Positions 1 to 8,296 of a stretch of 64,000 nt of DNA are shown here, in pieces. The notes below the pieces were generated by a model. It had not been told where the DNA came from, did not search any database, and saw only the letters and a program-made list of their open reading frames with translations. Origin of the DNA: Maricaulis sp039978735 (lineage in GTDB: Bacteria; Pseudomonadota; Alphaproteobacteria; Caulobacterales; Maricaulaceae); contig NZ_JBDWAS010000058.1 in assembly GCF_039978735.1 (NCBI RefSeq), positions 4,636-68,635 on the forward strand. The letters run 5' to 3'. Both the position numbers and the translations under genes were made by a program. How positions within the stretch are numbered: position 1 is the first letter of the stretch; every line of letters begins with the position of its first letter.

Positions 1-722
1 CGACCTTCCCGCTTGGCGAGAAGTTCTTCATGCAGTCGATCAAGCGCTATCGCGATCGCACCGAAGAGCCGCTGCGCAGCCAGATCGACGACTTCATGTA
101 CCAGGAATCCATGCATTCGCGGGAGCATGCCGTCTTCAACCGGCAGGCCGAGGATGCCGGTTATGACATCCGGCCGCTGGAAGAGCGCACGCGGGTCACG
201 GTGAGCTGGGCCAAGTCGCGACCGCACCAGATTCAGTTGGCCGCGACGTGCGCGCTCGAGCACTTCACGGCCGTGCTGGCCCATGGCGTGCTGGCCGACC
301 CGAAATATCTCGACGGGGTCAGCCCGGAGGCGCTGCGTCTGTGGCGCTGGCATGCAATCGAGGAGATCGAGCACAAGGCTGTGGCCTTCGATACCTGGAA
401 CAGCGTGACCCGCAACCTGCCCGGCATTCGCCGCTGGGCCCGGCGCTGTGTCGTGATGGCGACGGCGACCGTCCGGTTCCACTGGGTTATCTTTCGCAAC
501 ACCGCCGATCTGCTCAAACAGGACGGGCTGAACAATTTTGGAACCTGGATGCGTCTGCTCGGTTTCCTGTATGGTCGTCCCGGTCCGATGCGGGTGCTGG
601 TACAGGGTGCGTTCGGATATATGCGCCCCGGCTTTCACCCCTGGCACACGGACGATCGCGAACTGGTCGAAGGCGCCCTGGAGTCGCTGAACATGTTCAC
701 GGAGCAGGAGAGTCCCGCATGA
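1..722 (+). CDS. Metal-dependent hydrolase, PF10118 type (5' partial)
   Basis: The reading frame is open from base 3, so the gene starts upstream of the window and only the last 240 residues are present. The visible protein begins with TFPLGEKFF, and has a segment ATCALEHFTAV and a later EEIEHKAVAFDTW; this pattern of Glu/His pairs in a helical protein is typical of the PF10118 'predicted metal-dependent hydrolase' family, which resembles di-iron carboxylate proteins. No signal peptide can be judged. The stop overlaps the start of the next gene (ATGA), so the two are probably co-transcribed. The substrate is unknown. Family assignment is by motif memory and fairly secure; the biochemical activity is not established. 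Confidence 0.8.
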   Translation, partial: TFPLGEKFFMQSIKRYRDRTEEPLRSQIDDFMYQESMHSREHAVFNRQAEDAGYDIRPLEERTRVTVSWAKSRPHQIQLAATCALEHFTAVLAHGVLADPKYLDGVSPEALRLWRWHAIEEIEHKAVAFDTWNSVTRNLPGIRRWARRCVVMATATVRFHWVIFRNTADLLKQDGLNNFGTWMRLLGFLYGRPGPMRVLVQGAFGYMRPGFHPWHTDDRELVEGALESLNMFTEQESPA

Positions 723-1147
723 TGTCCGGATACCTGCCTTTGCTGGCCGGTCTGCTGATCGCTACGCCGGCCGCCCATGCTGACAGCATGCCGGACATCA
801 CCGGCGTCTGGGCGACCGGCTCGGAGGGTGGCAAGGTGGAAATCTATCGCTGCGACGACGCGCTGTGCGGCCGGATCGTCGATGCCGATGCGCTGCGGGA
901 AAATCCCGACCAGCTGGATGTGCGCAACTCGGACCGCAGCTTGCGCGACCGGCGTCTGGACGGGCTCGTCGTGCTGCAGGACTTCTCCGGTGGACCACGC
1001 GAGTGGGAAGGCGGTCCGGTCTATGACCCCCAGTCCGGCGACGGTGCCCGCAATGGAGAGCTGCGCCTGCGCGAAGACGGAAGTCTGGAAGTGAAGGGGT
1101 GTGTTGCCTTCTTCTGCCGGACCCGGGTCTGGACGCGGGCTGACTGA
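719..1147 (+). CDS. DUF2147 family secreted protein
   Basis: A 142-residue protein starting at the ATG that overlaps the preceding TGA by one base pair of the ATGA junction. Residues 1-21 form a signal peptide ending in AHA. The mature part starts with DITGVWATGSEGGKVEIYRC, contains 'CGRIVDA' and ends 'CVAFFCRTRVWTR'. The GxW start, the paired cysteines and the closing W are the hallmarks of DUF2147, a family of small periplasmic proteins of unknown function. A second in-frame ATG follows directly at 722. It lies head-to-tail with the PF10118 gene and converges on the TetR gene only three bases away. Confidence 0.85.
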   Translation: MMSGYLPLLAGLLIATPAAHADSMPDITGVWATGSEGGKVEIYRCDDALCGRIVDADALRENPDQLDVRNSDRSLRDRRLDGLVVLQDFSGGPREWEGGPVYDPQSGDGARNGELRLREDGSLEVKGCVAFFCRTRVWTRAD

Positions 1148-1150
1148 GGG

Positions 1151-1771
1151 TCAGCCCGTACCTTTCGGGCGCTCCAGGAAGGCCGGCAGCAAGTCGGCCA
1201 TGATCCGGCGGCTGGCCTTGTCATCCTGGCCGAGAATGTCCCGCAGCGGCAGACCGATAAGGGCATCGCCGAAGGCGGTCAGCGCAATGAAGAGAACCGC
1301 TGCCTTGATCCGCTCGCGGGGCAGCTGCGGATCGTGTCCGGCCATCTCGTCGACTGCATCGACTACGCCCAGTACAGCCTGCCGGACTGGCTCGAGCCGG
1401 GATGTGTCACCGGTCATCACGATCCAGGACGCAAGCCGGCCTGCACCGCCTTCGCCGAAGGCGTCGAATACGGCATCGACCAGTTCGCGGGGCGCGCTCT
1501 CGTCCGTGCGAAGCCGGGCGACGGCTGCATCGAGCGCATCGCGCAGATCGTCCACCATCGACCCCATCAGGGCCGCCTGCAGGTCGGAAGCCGATCCGAA
1601 GTGGTGGATCAGGTTGGCGTGGGTCACGCCGATCTTCTTGGCCACAGCCGACAGTGTGACGGCATCCGGTCCGGCCTGGAGCAGCAGGGAGCGCGCCGCG
1701 GCGAGGGCTTCGCTTCGTGCCTCGTCCGGCGTTCGCCGCCGGCGTTTCTGAACGGTCTTTTCTTTTGGCAT
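1151..1771 (-). CDS. TetR/AcrR family transcriptional regulator
   Basis: A 206-residue protein with a basic N-terminus (KRRRRTP) and a TetR N-terminal helix-turn-helix at about residues 18-65, including 'AVTLSAVAKKIGVTHANLIHHFGS' spread over helices 2-3, and a helical C-terminal ligand/dimer domain. It is transcribed divergently from the TonB receptor at 2100, with 328 bases between them, so it may control that receptor or itself. Its 3' end faces the DUF2147 gene. The ligand cannot be inferred. Family call is secure. Confidence 0.92.
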   Translation of the reverse strand: MPKEKTVQKRRRRTPDEARSEALAAARSLLLQAGPDAVTLSAVAKKIGVTHANLIHHFGSASDLQAALMGSMVDDLRDALDAAVARLRTDESAPRELVDAVFDAFGEGGAGRLASWIVMTGDTSRLEPVRQAVLGVVDAVDEMAGHDPQLPRERIKAAVLFIALTAFGDALIGLPLRDILGQDDKASRRIMADLLPAFLERPKGTG

Positions 1772-2099
1772 GTTGGTTGGTTACTTCGATGTAGATAGCG
1801 GCTGTCTCCTAGACTGAACACCGGGTTAACACAAGCGGCGAGGGCCCGAAGCCTTGCCAGGAAGGCCTGCGCGCAGCGGAACCTTTTCGCGAGACGCGGC
1901 CTTGAGCACGCAGTGATGGAAAAAATCTTACTGACATTGATATCAATAGTATTGACACTGTCGTGAATAACTGCACCGATATGCGCTCGAGGGCAGAGCC
2001 GCCGCTGTCAGCGAGGAAAAGAACCGGCGGATCGCCGTGCCCCCTGCCAAGGCCGCCTCAAGAGTGGCTGCCGGGGATCGGCAAGAGGGAGGAAGATAA
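1772..2099. promoter_or_regulatory. Divergent intergenic region, TetR / TonB receptor
   Basis: This 328-base region has no credible gene. It is more AT-rich around 1920-1970, where a perfect 12-base palindrome ATTGATATCAAT (1936-1947) lies just before a TTGACA (1952-1957) that could be a -35 element for the receptor. No convincing -10 is visible. The palindrome is a candidate operator for the adjacent TetR protein. A GGGAGGAAG ribosome-binding site (about 2087-2095) precedes the receptor ATG. Confidence 0.45.
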
Positions 2100-5000
2100 A
2101 TGCGAGCTATCGCAACCGGGCGCGCCTGTCTGAAGGCTGGCGTATCGACTGCTGTTCTTGTTCTGGCGGGGGGTGCTGCCTTCGCGCAGTCCGCGGACGA
2201 GACGGAAACCGAGAATGAGCGCCGCTTTTCCGGCGACGTCATCACCGTAACGGCGCAGAAGCGCGAGGAAGTGATCCAGGATGTGCCGATTGCGGTGTCG
2301 GCCTTCACGGCCGAGGATCTCAACCTGCGCGGCATCGAGGGCGGGTCGGAACTGCTTCGGGCCATCCCGAACGTCGCCTTTTCGAAGAACAACTTCTCGA
2401 TGTTCAACTTCTCGATCCGCGGGATCGGGACCAAGGCGATCTCCGCGGCCAGCGATCCGGCCGTCGCGATCAGCTTCAACAATGTGCCTCTGATCCGGAA
2501 CCGGCTGTTCGAGCAGGAGTATTTCGACGTACAGCGCGTCGAGGTGCTGCGCGGGCCGCAAGGCACGCTCTACGGCCGCAATGCGACCGGCGGTGTGGTC
2601 AACATGCTCCCCAACCTGCCGGAAACCGGCGTGTTCGACGGATCGATCGAGGCCGAGGTCGGTGGGTATGACAGCCGCCGCCTGCGTGGATACATAAACA
2701 TTCCGGTCGGCGACACGTTCGCCCTGCGAGTGGCCGGGGCCTCCACCCAGCGCGAGGGTTTCGACTACAACAGCTTCACGGACCGGCATGTGAATGACCG
2801 CGACCTGTGGTCCACGCGGGTCTCCGCCCTTTGGGAACCGACCGAACGCTTCAGCGCCAGCCTGATCTGGGAACATTTCGAGGAAGACGACAACCGTTCG
2901 CGCACCGGCAAGCAATTGTGCACGACGGATCCGGGGCCGACCCAGGTGGGCAGCACGACGGTACCGACTTTCGTCGCCGGGACGATCGATTCCGGTGATC
3001 TTCTGCAAAACCAGCTGAGCCAGGGCTGCCTGCCGAGCTCCCTGTTCGAGGACGCAGCCTTCGATGCGCCCAATGGCGGATCCCTGACCATCGTTCGGGC
3101 CGGCAGCATGCTGCTCTATCAGGGACTCTCGTCCGACGGCACGCGCCTCGACATTCCCACCTTCGGTACGGATCCGTATGCAGGAGCGACCGTTTCCCGC
3201 GACCTGCGGGAGATCCATGCTGCGATCGACCCGCGTTTCCGGGCCGAGAACGACGTCTTTCAGCTCAATCTGGCGTTCGAACTGACCGATGATCTGACGC
3301 TGTACTCGCAGACAGCCTATGCCAAAGACGACTACTGGGCGACGCAGGATTACGGACGTTTCCTGTCCGATCCCATTTTCCCGGACACCAGCCTGCGGGT
3401 GGACAATAGTGGCAACCCCGCGCCGTCGCCTCTGTCGCCGGGTGGCATCTATACCGACCCGCAACTCGGCGCGTCGTCCCGTATGCTGTCGGCCGATCTG
3501 AGTCGTTCGGACAATTCGCAATGGTATCAGGAAGTGCGGCTGCAATCCGACTTCGAAGGGAGCTTCAATTTCAGCCTGGGTGCGAATTATCTGGAGTTCG
3601 AGTCGCAGGATGACTACTTCGTTTTCAACAATCTTTTCACGGCGTTGTCTGAATACTACTATAATCAGGACGGGGGAATTGGCTCGACGAGCCCCTGCGA
3701 CGAGAACTACAAGGCCGGATCTGATCCGAGCGCCACGGAATGCGTTTATGTCGACCCGACGCCGATAGACAATCTGGCTGGCGACGGACATAACTATTTC
3801 CGCAGCCGGAATGTTGTGGAGACCCGTTCCTGGGCCGTCTTCGGCGAGGGGTATTGGGAACTCAGCCCCGAACTGCGTCTGACGCTCGGCCTTCGCTATA
3901 CGGACGACCAGAAGACTGCGACCCCCTATCCCAGCCAGCTTCTGCTGGGTGCGCAGTCGGATGGCGGTCCGGGTCCGTCTTCCGGCGGGTATTCCCGCCG
4001 CGGTTATCAGGCCGACCCCGATGTCGAACTGGGCTGGGAGGCCCTGACCGGCCGGGCCGTGATCGACTGGATGCCGGATTTGTCCTTTACCGAGGATACG
4101 CTTGTCTATGCGTCGTTCTCGCGTGGCTATAAGGGCGGCGGCACAAATCCGCCGCGGGCCGAGATCAACCCTGAAGTGATCCAGTATCAGCCGCTCGAAG
4201 GCACGTTCGAGCCGGAATATGTCAACGCCTTCGAAGTCGGCACCAAAAATACCTTCGCCAACGGGCGCGGCATGCTGAATCTGACGGGTTTCTGGTACGA
4301 TTATGAAGACTACCAGGTGTCGCAGATCGTCGACCGCATCTCGCTCAACGAAAATTTCGACGCCCGGATCTGGGGGCTGGAGCTGGAGGCGATGTACCGT
4401 CCGACGCCCGACTTCCAGATCGACGGAAATCTCGGTTACCTCAACACCCGCATCGCCGATGGCGAAGGGTCCATCGATGTCATGAACCGGACGGCGGGAA
4501 ATGATGGCTGGACCGTGATCCGGCCCTGGGTGCAGGTCCCGTCGAACTGCATTGCGCCGACCGAGCATGTCGAGACCATACTTCAAAGGGCGCCGATCTT
4601 CGGAGTGGTGACCTCCAACGCCCTCTCCGCGCTCTGCGGTGGTGCGGCGCGGTTCGGCGCCTTCGATCCGGACTTCAATACCACTCTGCCTTACTGGCTG
4701 TTCTATGGATTCGAGTACAATCCGCTGGAAGATGCCCCCAACGGCGGGCGTGGTTTCGAGACCGATCTGAGCGGCAATGAACTGCCCAATGCGCCCAACT
4801 GGACGCTGAATGTCGGGGCCCAGTACACCTTCCATCTCGGTGAATGGGAGCTGACCCCGCGGGCCGACTACTACTGGCAGGGCGAAAGCTATTTCCGGGT
4901 CTACAACACCGAATACGACCAGCTGGAGTCCTGGGAGAACCTCAACGTCTCGGTGACCCTGATGCGGCCGCGCGATGGTTTCGTCATCGAGGGCTATATC

Positions 5001-5126
5001 AAGAACGTGTTCGACGATGCGCCGATCGTCGACGCCTTCACCAACAGCGACGATACGGGTCTTTCGACCAATGTGTTCACGCTCGATCCCCAGATCTGGG
5101 GTGTCAGCGTACGGGCAGCCTTTTAG
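2100..5126 (+). CDS. TonB-dependent receptor (1008 aa)
   Basis: A full-length outer-membrane receptor for energised uptake of a ligand bound at the cell surface. Residues 1-29 are a signal peptide ending AFAQ. A TonB-box-like stretch DVITVTAQKREE follows at about 44-55, then the plug domain with VLRGPQGTLYGRNATGGVVN near residues 150-170, and a 22-strand-type barrel to the C-terminal aromatic residue (VSVRAAF). The barrel has long loops with several cysteines (for instance near 285-310 and 530-555). No STN domain is present, so it is a simple transporter rather than a transducer. The ligand is unknown; the divergent TetR gene suggests control by a small molecule. Confidence 0.95.
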   Translation: MRAIATGRACLKAGVSTAVLVLAGGAAFAQSADETETENERRFSGDVITVTAQKREEVIQDVPIAVSAFTAEDLNLRGIEGGSELLRAIPNVAFSKNNFSMFNFSIRGIGTKAISAASDPAVAISFNNVPLIRNRLFEQEYFDVQRVEVLRGPQGTLYGRNATGGVVNMLPNLPETGVFDGSIEAEVGGYDSRRLRGYINIPVGDTFALRVAGASTQREGFDYNSFTDRHVNDRDLWSTRVSALWEPTERFSASLIWEHFEEDDNRSRTGKQLCTTDPGPTQVGSTTVPTFVAGTIDSGDLLQNQLSQGCLPSSLFEDAAFDAPNGGSLTIVRAGSMLLYQGLSSDGTRLDIPTFGTDPYAGATVSRDLREIHAAIDPRFRAENDVFQLNLAFELTDDLTLYSQTAYAKDDYWATQDYGRFLSDPIFPDTSLRVDNSGNPAPSPLSPGGIYTDPQLGASSRMLSADLSRSDNSQWYQEVRLQSDFEGSFNFSLGANYLEFESQDDYFVFNNLFTALSEYYYNQDGGIGSTSPCDENYKAGSDPSATECVYVDPTPIDNLAGDGHNYFRSRNVVETRSWAVFGEGYWELSPELRLTLGLRYTDDQKTATPYPSQLLLGAQSDGGPGPSSGGYSRRGYQADPDVELGWEALTGRAVIDWMPDLSFTEDTLVYASFSRGYKGGGTNPPRAEINPEVIQYQPLEGTFEPEYVNAFEVGTKNTFANGRGMLNLTGFWYDYEDYQVSQIVDRISLNENFDARIWGLELEAMYRPTPDFQIDGNLGYLNTRIADGEGSIDVMNRTAGNDGWTVIRPWVQVPSNCIAPTEHVETILQRAPIFGVVTSNALSALCGGAARFGAFDPDFNTTLPYWLFYGFEYNPLEDAPNGGRGFETDLSGNELPNAPNWTLNVGAQYTFHLGEWELTPRADYYWQGESYFRVYNTEYDQLESWENLNVSVTLMRPRDGFVIEGYIKNVFDDAPIVDAFTNSDDTGLSTNVFTLDPQIWGVSVRAAF

Positions 5127-5138
5127 CCGTCAGGCGAG

Positions 5139-5163
5139 GGGCGGGCACCTCGGGTGCCCGCCC
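5139..5163 (+). terminator. GC-rich hairpin after TonB receptor
   Basis: Perfect 11-bp stem GGGCGGGCACC / GGTGCCCGCCC with a TCG loop, 13 bases after the receptor stop. It has no U-tract, as is common in high-GC alphaproteobacteria, so termination efficiency is uncertain. Confidence 0.65.
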
Positions 5164-5460
5164 TGCACCGTGTCCGGCCGGGCTTCCTTCAAACGGTGCC
5201 AGGCCTGATTCCGCCAGGCGGTCCGCGACGAAAGCGGGAGAGGGACGCTCCTGCGGCCTTGCGGCGGCCATGCAAGATCAGCGGACCAATTCCGGGGCCC
5301 GCAGACAGTTAGCCGATAGGGGGGCGAGCCTGCCGCGAGGCAAGGGCTCGCGTAGTGGTGATGCCCGGATCCACCGGATCCGGCGTGTGGGCCAGTGCTG
5401 TTCCGGCCGCCATCTGCGGTGCGGATCGTCACTTCCTTCGGAGGCATCTCCGTGGGGCAA
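5164..5460. other. Non-coding stretch with two hairpins
   Basis: I see no gene here on either strand. Two inverted repeats stand out: 5324-5351 (GCGAGCC-TGCC, loop GCGA, GGCA-AG-GGCTCGC) and 5365-5383 (CCGGATCC, loop ACC, GGATCCGG). They could belong to a small RNA or simply be structured spacer DNA. I could not match any known riboswitch. Confidence 0.3.
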
Positions 5461-5512
5461 GTATCTATATACAAATTTACTTAAGTATTTGTTTTCAAAT
5501 AATAATTTGACT
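5461..5512. promoter_or_regulatory. AT-rich island with alternating CAAAT/ATTTG repeats
   Basis: A strongly AT-rich block in otherwise GC-rich DNA. CAAAT (5472-5476), ATTTG (5487-5491), CAAAT (5496-5500) and ATTTG (5505-5509) alternate, with ACTTAAGT between the first two, so several nested inverted repeats can form. A TTGACT at 5507-5512 could be a -35 element for the secreted-protein gene at 5861. This is a candidate promoter/operator. Confidence 0.4.
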
Positions 5513-5633
5513 CCAGGGTGCTGTGCGTGCATGCTACCCAAAGTTTCGCAACGGGCAGATGAAGGCTAGCCGGACGGATGCATTCGTCCTGTGTCATCAG
5601 CGGCTGAGGTCGCGAACTTCATCTGCATGAATT

Positions 5634-5754
5634 GCTCCGGAGCGTGTGTCCGGAGCTGGCCGTATCGCTCGTGCCGTGAGGTGCGTGCGATCGTGAGAGG
5701 CAGGTCTGCCTCTCCTCCTGCACCTCGTGCCGGGCGCGCCCCTCTGCGCCCGGC
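5634..5754 (+). promoter_or_regulatory. Structured leader of the secreted-protein gene
   Basis: Three consecutive hairpins precede the gene: 5634-5656 (GCTCCGGA / TCCGGAGC, 7-base loop), 5695-5714 (GAGAGGCAG / CTGCCTCTC, tight loop) and 5729-5754 (GCCGGGCGC / GCGCCCGGC, 8-base loop). If transcription starts near the AT-rich island, they lie in a 5' untranslated region of about 300 bases. They may stabilise or control the transcript. Confidence 0.4.
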
Positions 5755-5860
5755 GCCTTTCCCGGGCCCGGAAGGCGCGGTGCCGGATCTGTTCAAGCGT
5801 TCAGTGAAATCAATCGTCAGACGGGCCCGCGCTGACCGCGTCTCAAATGGAGGAAATACA

Positions 5861-6298
5861 ATGAAAATCAAGACCACGCTCATGGCCGCCGTATTCGGCA
5901 TGGCCGTCACCGCCGCCCCGGCTCTGGCTGCCTGGCCGCCGAACACCAACCAGACGATTTCCGGCACGCTCAGCCTGGAGCAGAGCATCCAGATCGACTG
6001 TGTTGTCACCGTCAATCTGAGCATTGACGGATCCGGCGACCCGACGATTACCGGCCGCAGCTTTGCGCCGGGCAGTTTCCTGTGCGGCGGCGTGGTTTCG
6101 CCGTCTGGTACCTGGACGGCCGCTTGGGGCCCCGGAGCCAATGAAGTGACGCTCTCGATCGGCGCGTCCTCTGTCCTTGGCTCCTGCTTCGATACGGTGG
6201 TGGCCGATTTCGACCACACCACCAATACGCTCACCTTCAACAATGTGACCGTGTCGGGAACGCCGAGCGATTGCTACGTTGACGGCTCCCTGAGCTGA
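5861..6298 (+). CDS. Small secreted protein with four cysteines, PraB-like
   Basis: A 145-residue protein with a clear signal peptide (cleavage after ALA, residue 24) and a strong GGAGG ribosome-binding site at 5849-5853. The mature chain begins WPPNTNQTISGTLSL and is rich in Thr, Ser, Gly and short beta-type segments. It has Cys47, Cys75, Cys109 and Cys138, enough for two disulfides. The layout resembles the small secreted PraB ('alkane oxidation activator') type proteins, but this is a weak likeness. It is preceded by a long structured leader and followed by a hairpin terminator, so it is probably expressed alone and perhaps abundantly. Function is unknown. Confidence 0.75.
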   Translation: MKIKTTLMAAVFGMAVTAAPALAAWPPNTNQTISGTLSLEQSIQIDCVVTVNLSIDGSGDPTITGRSFAPGSFLCGGVVSPSGTWTAAWGPGANEVTLSIGASSVLGSCFDTVVADFDHTTNTLTFNNVTVSGTPSDCYVDGSLS

Positions 6299-6331
6299 GT
6301 TCGGTCTCCACTTTCTGGTGGAACACGACGG

Positions 6332-6360
6332 GAGTCGGGCACGTATCGCGTGCCCGGCTC
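6332..6360 (+). terminator. Hairpin terminator after secreted-protein gene
   Basis: 12-bp stem with one G-U pair (GAGTCGGGCACG / CGTGCCCGGCTC) around a TATCG loop, 33 bases past the stop codon, followed by CTTCGTCGTT. The stem can extend weakly through CGACG/CGTCG. Confidence 0.65.
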
Positions 6361-6428
6361 CTTCGTCGTTCATGCTCGGGCTTGAAGTGGAGCACAGTGG
6401 AGGTAGCATCTGTGCTGGAGGACACGGT

Positions 6429-7103
6429 TTGCTGGCGTTGACAGGTGTCACGAAAACTTATGGCGACGGCGCAGGTCGTGTGACCGCGCTCGACGATGTG
6501 TCGCTCCATGTGGAAGCCGGTGGTTTTGTGGCCGTGTGCGGACCGTCCGGGTCCGGCAAGAGTACTTTGCTCAACATCATCGGCTTGCTGGACAAGCCGG
6601 ATGCCGGGGATGTGTCGCTCGGTGGCGAGCGGGTCGTGCTTGCCGGCCGGGCAGAGGCGGCCCGACTGCGCAACCGGCTCATCGGCTTCGTCTTCCAGTC
6701 CTTCCAGCTTCTGCCCCGCCTGACAGCCTGGGAGAACGTGGCCTTGCCGCTGTTCCATCGCGGCGTCGGGCGGGACGAGCGCCGGGTAAAGGCACTCGCT
6801 GCGCTCGACAAGGTCGGTTTGTCGGACCGGGCCACGCATCGACCGGAGGCCCTGTCCGGCGGCCAGCGCCAGCGCGTTGCGCTGGCCCGCGCGCTGGTCG
6901 GCGAGCCCGCGCTGATGCTGGCAGACGAGCCGACCGGCAGCCTGGACAGCGTCAGTGCCGGCGCCGCGCTCGATCTCCTGCGCGATGTGAATGTGCGTCT
7001 GGGCGTCACCATCGTCATGGTCACGCATGACCGTGAAGCAGCAGCCCGCTGCGACCGCACGATCAATATCCGGGACGGCCGGGTGGCCGGGGAGGCGGCA
7101 TGA
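6429..7103 (+). CDS. ABC exporter ATP-binding protein, LolD/MacB type
   Basis: I choose the TTG at 6429 because a GGAGG sits seven bases upstream (6417-6421); an in-frame ATG at 6372 is the alternative and would run through the sequence just after the hairpin. The protein then has about 224 residues, the usual length of this family, starting LALTGVTKTYGDG. Walker A is GPSGSGKS, the signature is LSGGQRQRVALARA, Walker B is LMLADEPTGSLD and the switch is MVTHD. It powers the permease encoded by the next gene, which it overlaps by four bases. With the downstream TolC and HlyD genes it forms a MacAB-like tripartite exporter in which ATPase and permease are separate chains. Confidence 0.92.
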   Translation: MLALTGVTKTYGDGAGRVTALDDVSLHVEAGGFVAVCGPSGSGKSTLLNIIGLLDKPDAGDVSLGGERVVLAGRAEAARLRNRLIGFVFQSFQLLPRLTAWENVALPLFHRGVGRDERRVKALAALDKVGLSDRATHRPEALSGGQRQRVALARALVGEPALMLADEPTGSLDSVSAGAALDLLRDVNVRLGVTIVMVTHDREAAARCDRTINIRDGRVAGEAA

Positions 7104-8296
7104 GGGCGGGTCCGCCACCGGCAGCGCTTGCCCTGGAAGCACTGACCAATCTGAGGGGGCAGGGTGCGCGCTCATTGCTGGCGCTACTGGGCATTGTGAT
7201 CGGTGCCGCAGCGATCGTGGCGCTGACCAATCTCGGACATGTCGCTCAGGCCGAGACGCTGAAGCGGTTCGAGCAGATGGGGGTCGATATGCTGGTTCTG
7301 CGCGGTATTCCGGCCGGCGAAGGCCCGGTCCGTCTCGATCGGGAAACGATCGAGCGGCTCCCTGCAAGCGATCCCGACGTGATTGAAGCCACACCGTTGG
7401 CTGTCGGGCGGGACGGGGTCCGGCCGTTGAACAGGAGGCAGGCGGCGGAAGAAGACGCCATGATCGTCGCTGTTACCCCGGCCATCTTCCAGGTTGCCGG
7501 GCTGGGCATTGCGCGCGGCCGCGCGCTGGGTCCGTTCGATGCCTGTGTCCCTGTCGCCGTTGCCGGATCAGTCGTCGCGCGCGATCTGACGGCCGGCCAG
7601 GCCCACCTCGAACCGGGCGAACGGCTCAGCCTGGCGGGTTATGTCTTCACGCTGGTCGGCGTGCTTGAACCGGCGCCGCTGGAGGCGCTCAGCCCGGTCG
7701 ACTATGACCGGTCGATCCTGATCCCGCTCTCCTGCGCCCGGCGCGCCCTGGCCGCCGGGGACCCCACCGTGGCACTCGTCAGGTTGCAGCCCGAAGCCGA
7801 TCCAGACCGGACAGGGCCGCGTCTCGCGGCGGCGCTGGGCAATGCGACCGCGACGGTGACCGTGCGCAGCGCGCGCGAGATGATCGCGGCCATGAAGCGC
7901 CAAACGGGTCTCATTGCACGTTTGCTGGCGGGGATCGGAGGGATATCGCTGGTTGTCGGCGGGATTGGCGTGCTGAATGTCATGCTGATGAGTGTGATGG
8001 AACGCCGCCGCGAGATCGGTCTGCGGGCGGCGCTTGGCGCCACTCCAGCCGATATACGCTCCCTGTTCGCGATCGAGGCCGCGATCCTGTCGCTTGGCGG
8101 AGGGATGCTGGGGGCGGCATTGGGTATGAGCGTTACCGTATTGTTTTCCTTTCTGTCCGGCTGGGACTATGCGGCGGCGTGGTGGATACCCATGCTCGGC
8201 CCTGCCGTGGCGGTTCTCGTCGGCGGTGCCTTTGGTCTTTATCCCGCCTTCGCTGCTGCCCGGGTCGATCCGATCGAGGCCTTGCGTGCGGAATAG
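7100..8296 (+). CDS. ABC exporter permease, MacB/FtsX type
   Basis: A 398-residue inner-membrane protein with the MacB layout: one transmembrane helix near residues 22-45 (LLALLGIVIGAAAIVAL), a large periplasmic domain of about 200 residues, then three C-terminal helices beginning LLAGIGGISLVVGGIGVLNVMLM and containing the ERRREIGLRAALGA cytoplasmic loop that contacts the ATPase. It overlaps the ATPase gene by four bases and is overlapped by the outer-membrane gene. MacB-type permeases drive periplasmic substrates outwards by a mechanical cycle rather than carrying them through the inner membrane. Substrate unknown. Confidence 0.92.
   Translation: MRAGPPPAALALEALTNLRGQGARSLLALLGIVIGAAAIVALTNLGHVAQAETLKRFEQMGVDMLVLRGIPAGEGPVRLDRETIERLPASDPDVIEATPLAVGRDGVRPLNRRQAAEEDAMIVAVTPAIFQVAGLGIARGRALGPFDACVPVAVAGSVVARDLTAGQAHLEPGERLSLAGYVFTLVGVLEPAPLEALSPVDYDRSILIPLSCARRALAAGDPTVALVRLQPEADPDRTGPRLAAALGNATATVTVRSAREMIAAMKRQTGLIARLLAGIGGISLVVGGIGVLNVMLMSVMERRREIGLRAALGATPADIRSLFAIEAAILSLGGGMLGAALGMSVTVLFSFLSGWDYAAAWWIPMLGPAVAVLVGGAFGLYPAFAAARVDPIEALRAE

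Noticed and set aside
2058..4835. Antisense open frame of 925 codons across the first TonB receptor
   Set aside because: High-GC DNA gives long open frames opposite real genes. The product has no signal peptide or motif, while the + strand frame is a complete receptor.
5130..5474. Small open frames on both strands between 5130 and 5570
   Set aside because: No plausible start signals, composition or motifs; they run through the terminator hairpin and other inverted repeats.
5164..5860. Known riboswitch, for example cobalamin or TPP type
   Set aside because: I looked for conserved box sequences of common riboswitch classes and could not match any; only generic hairpins are visible.
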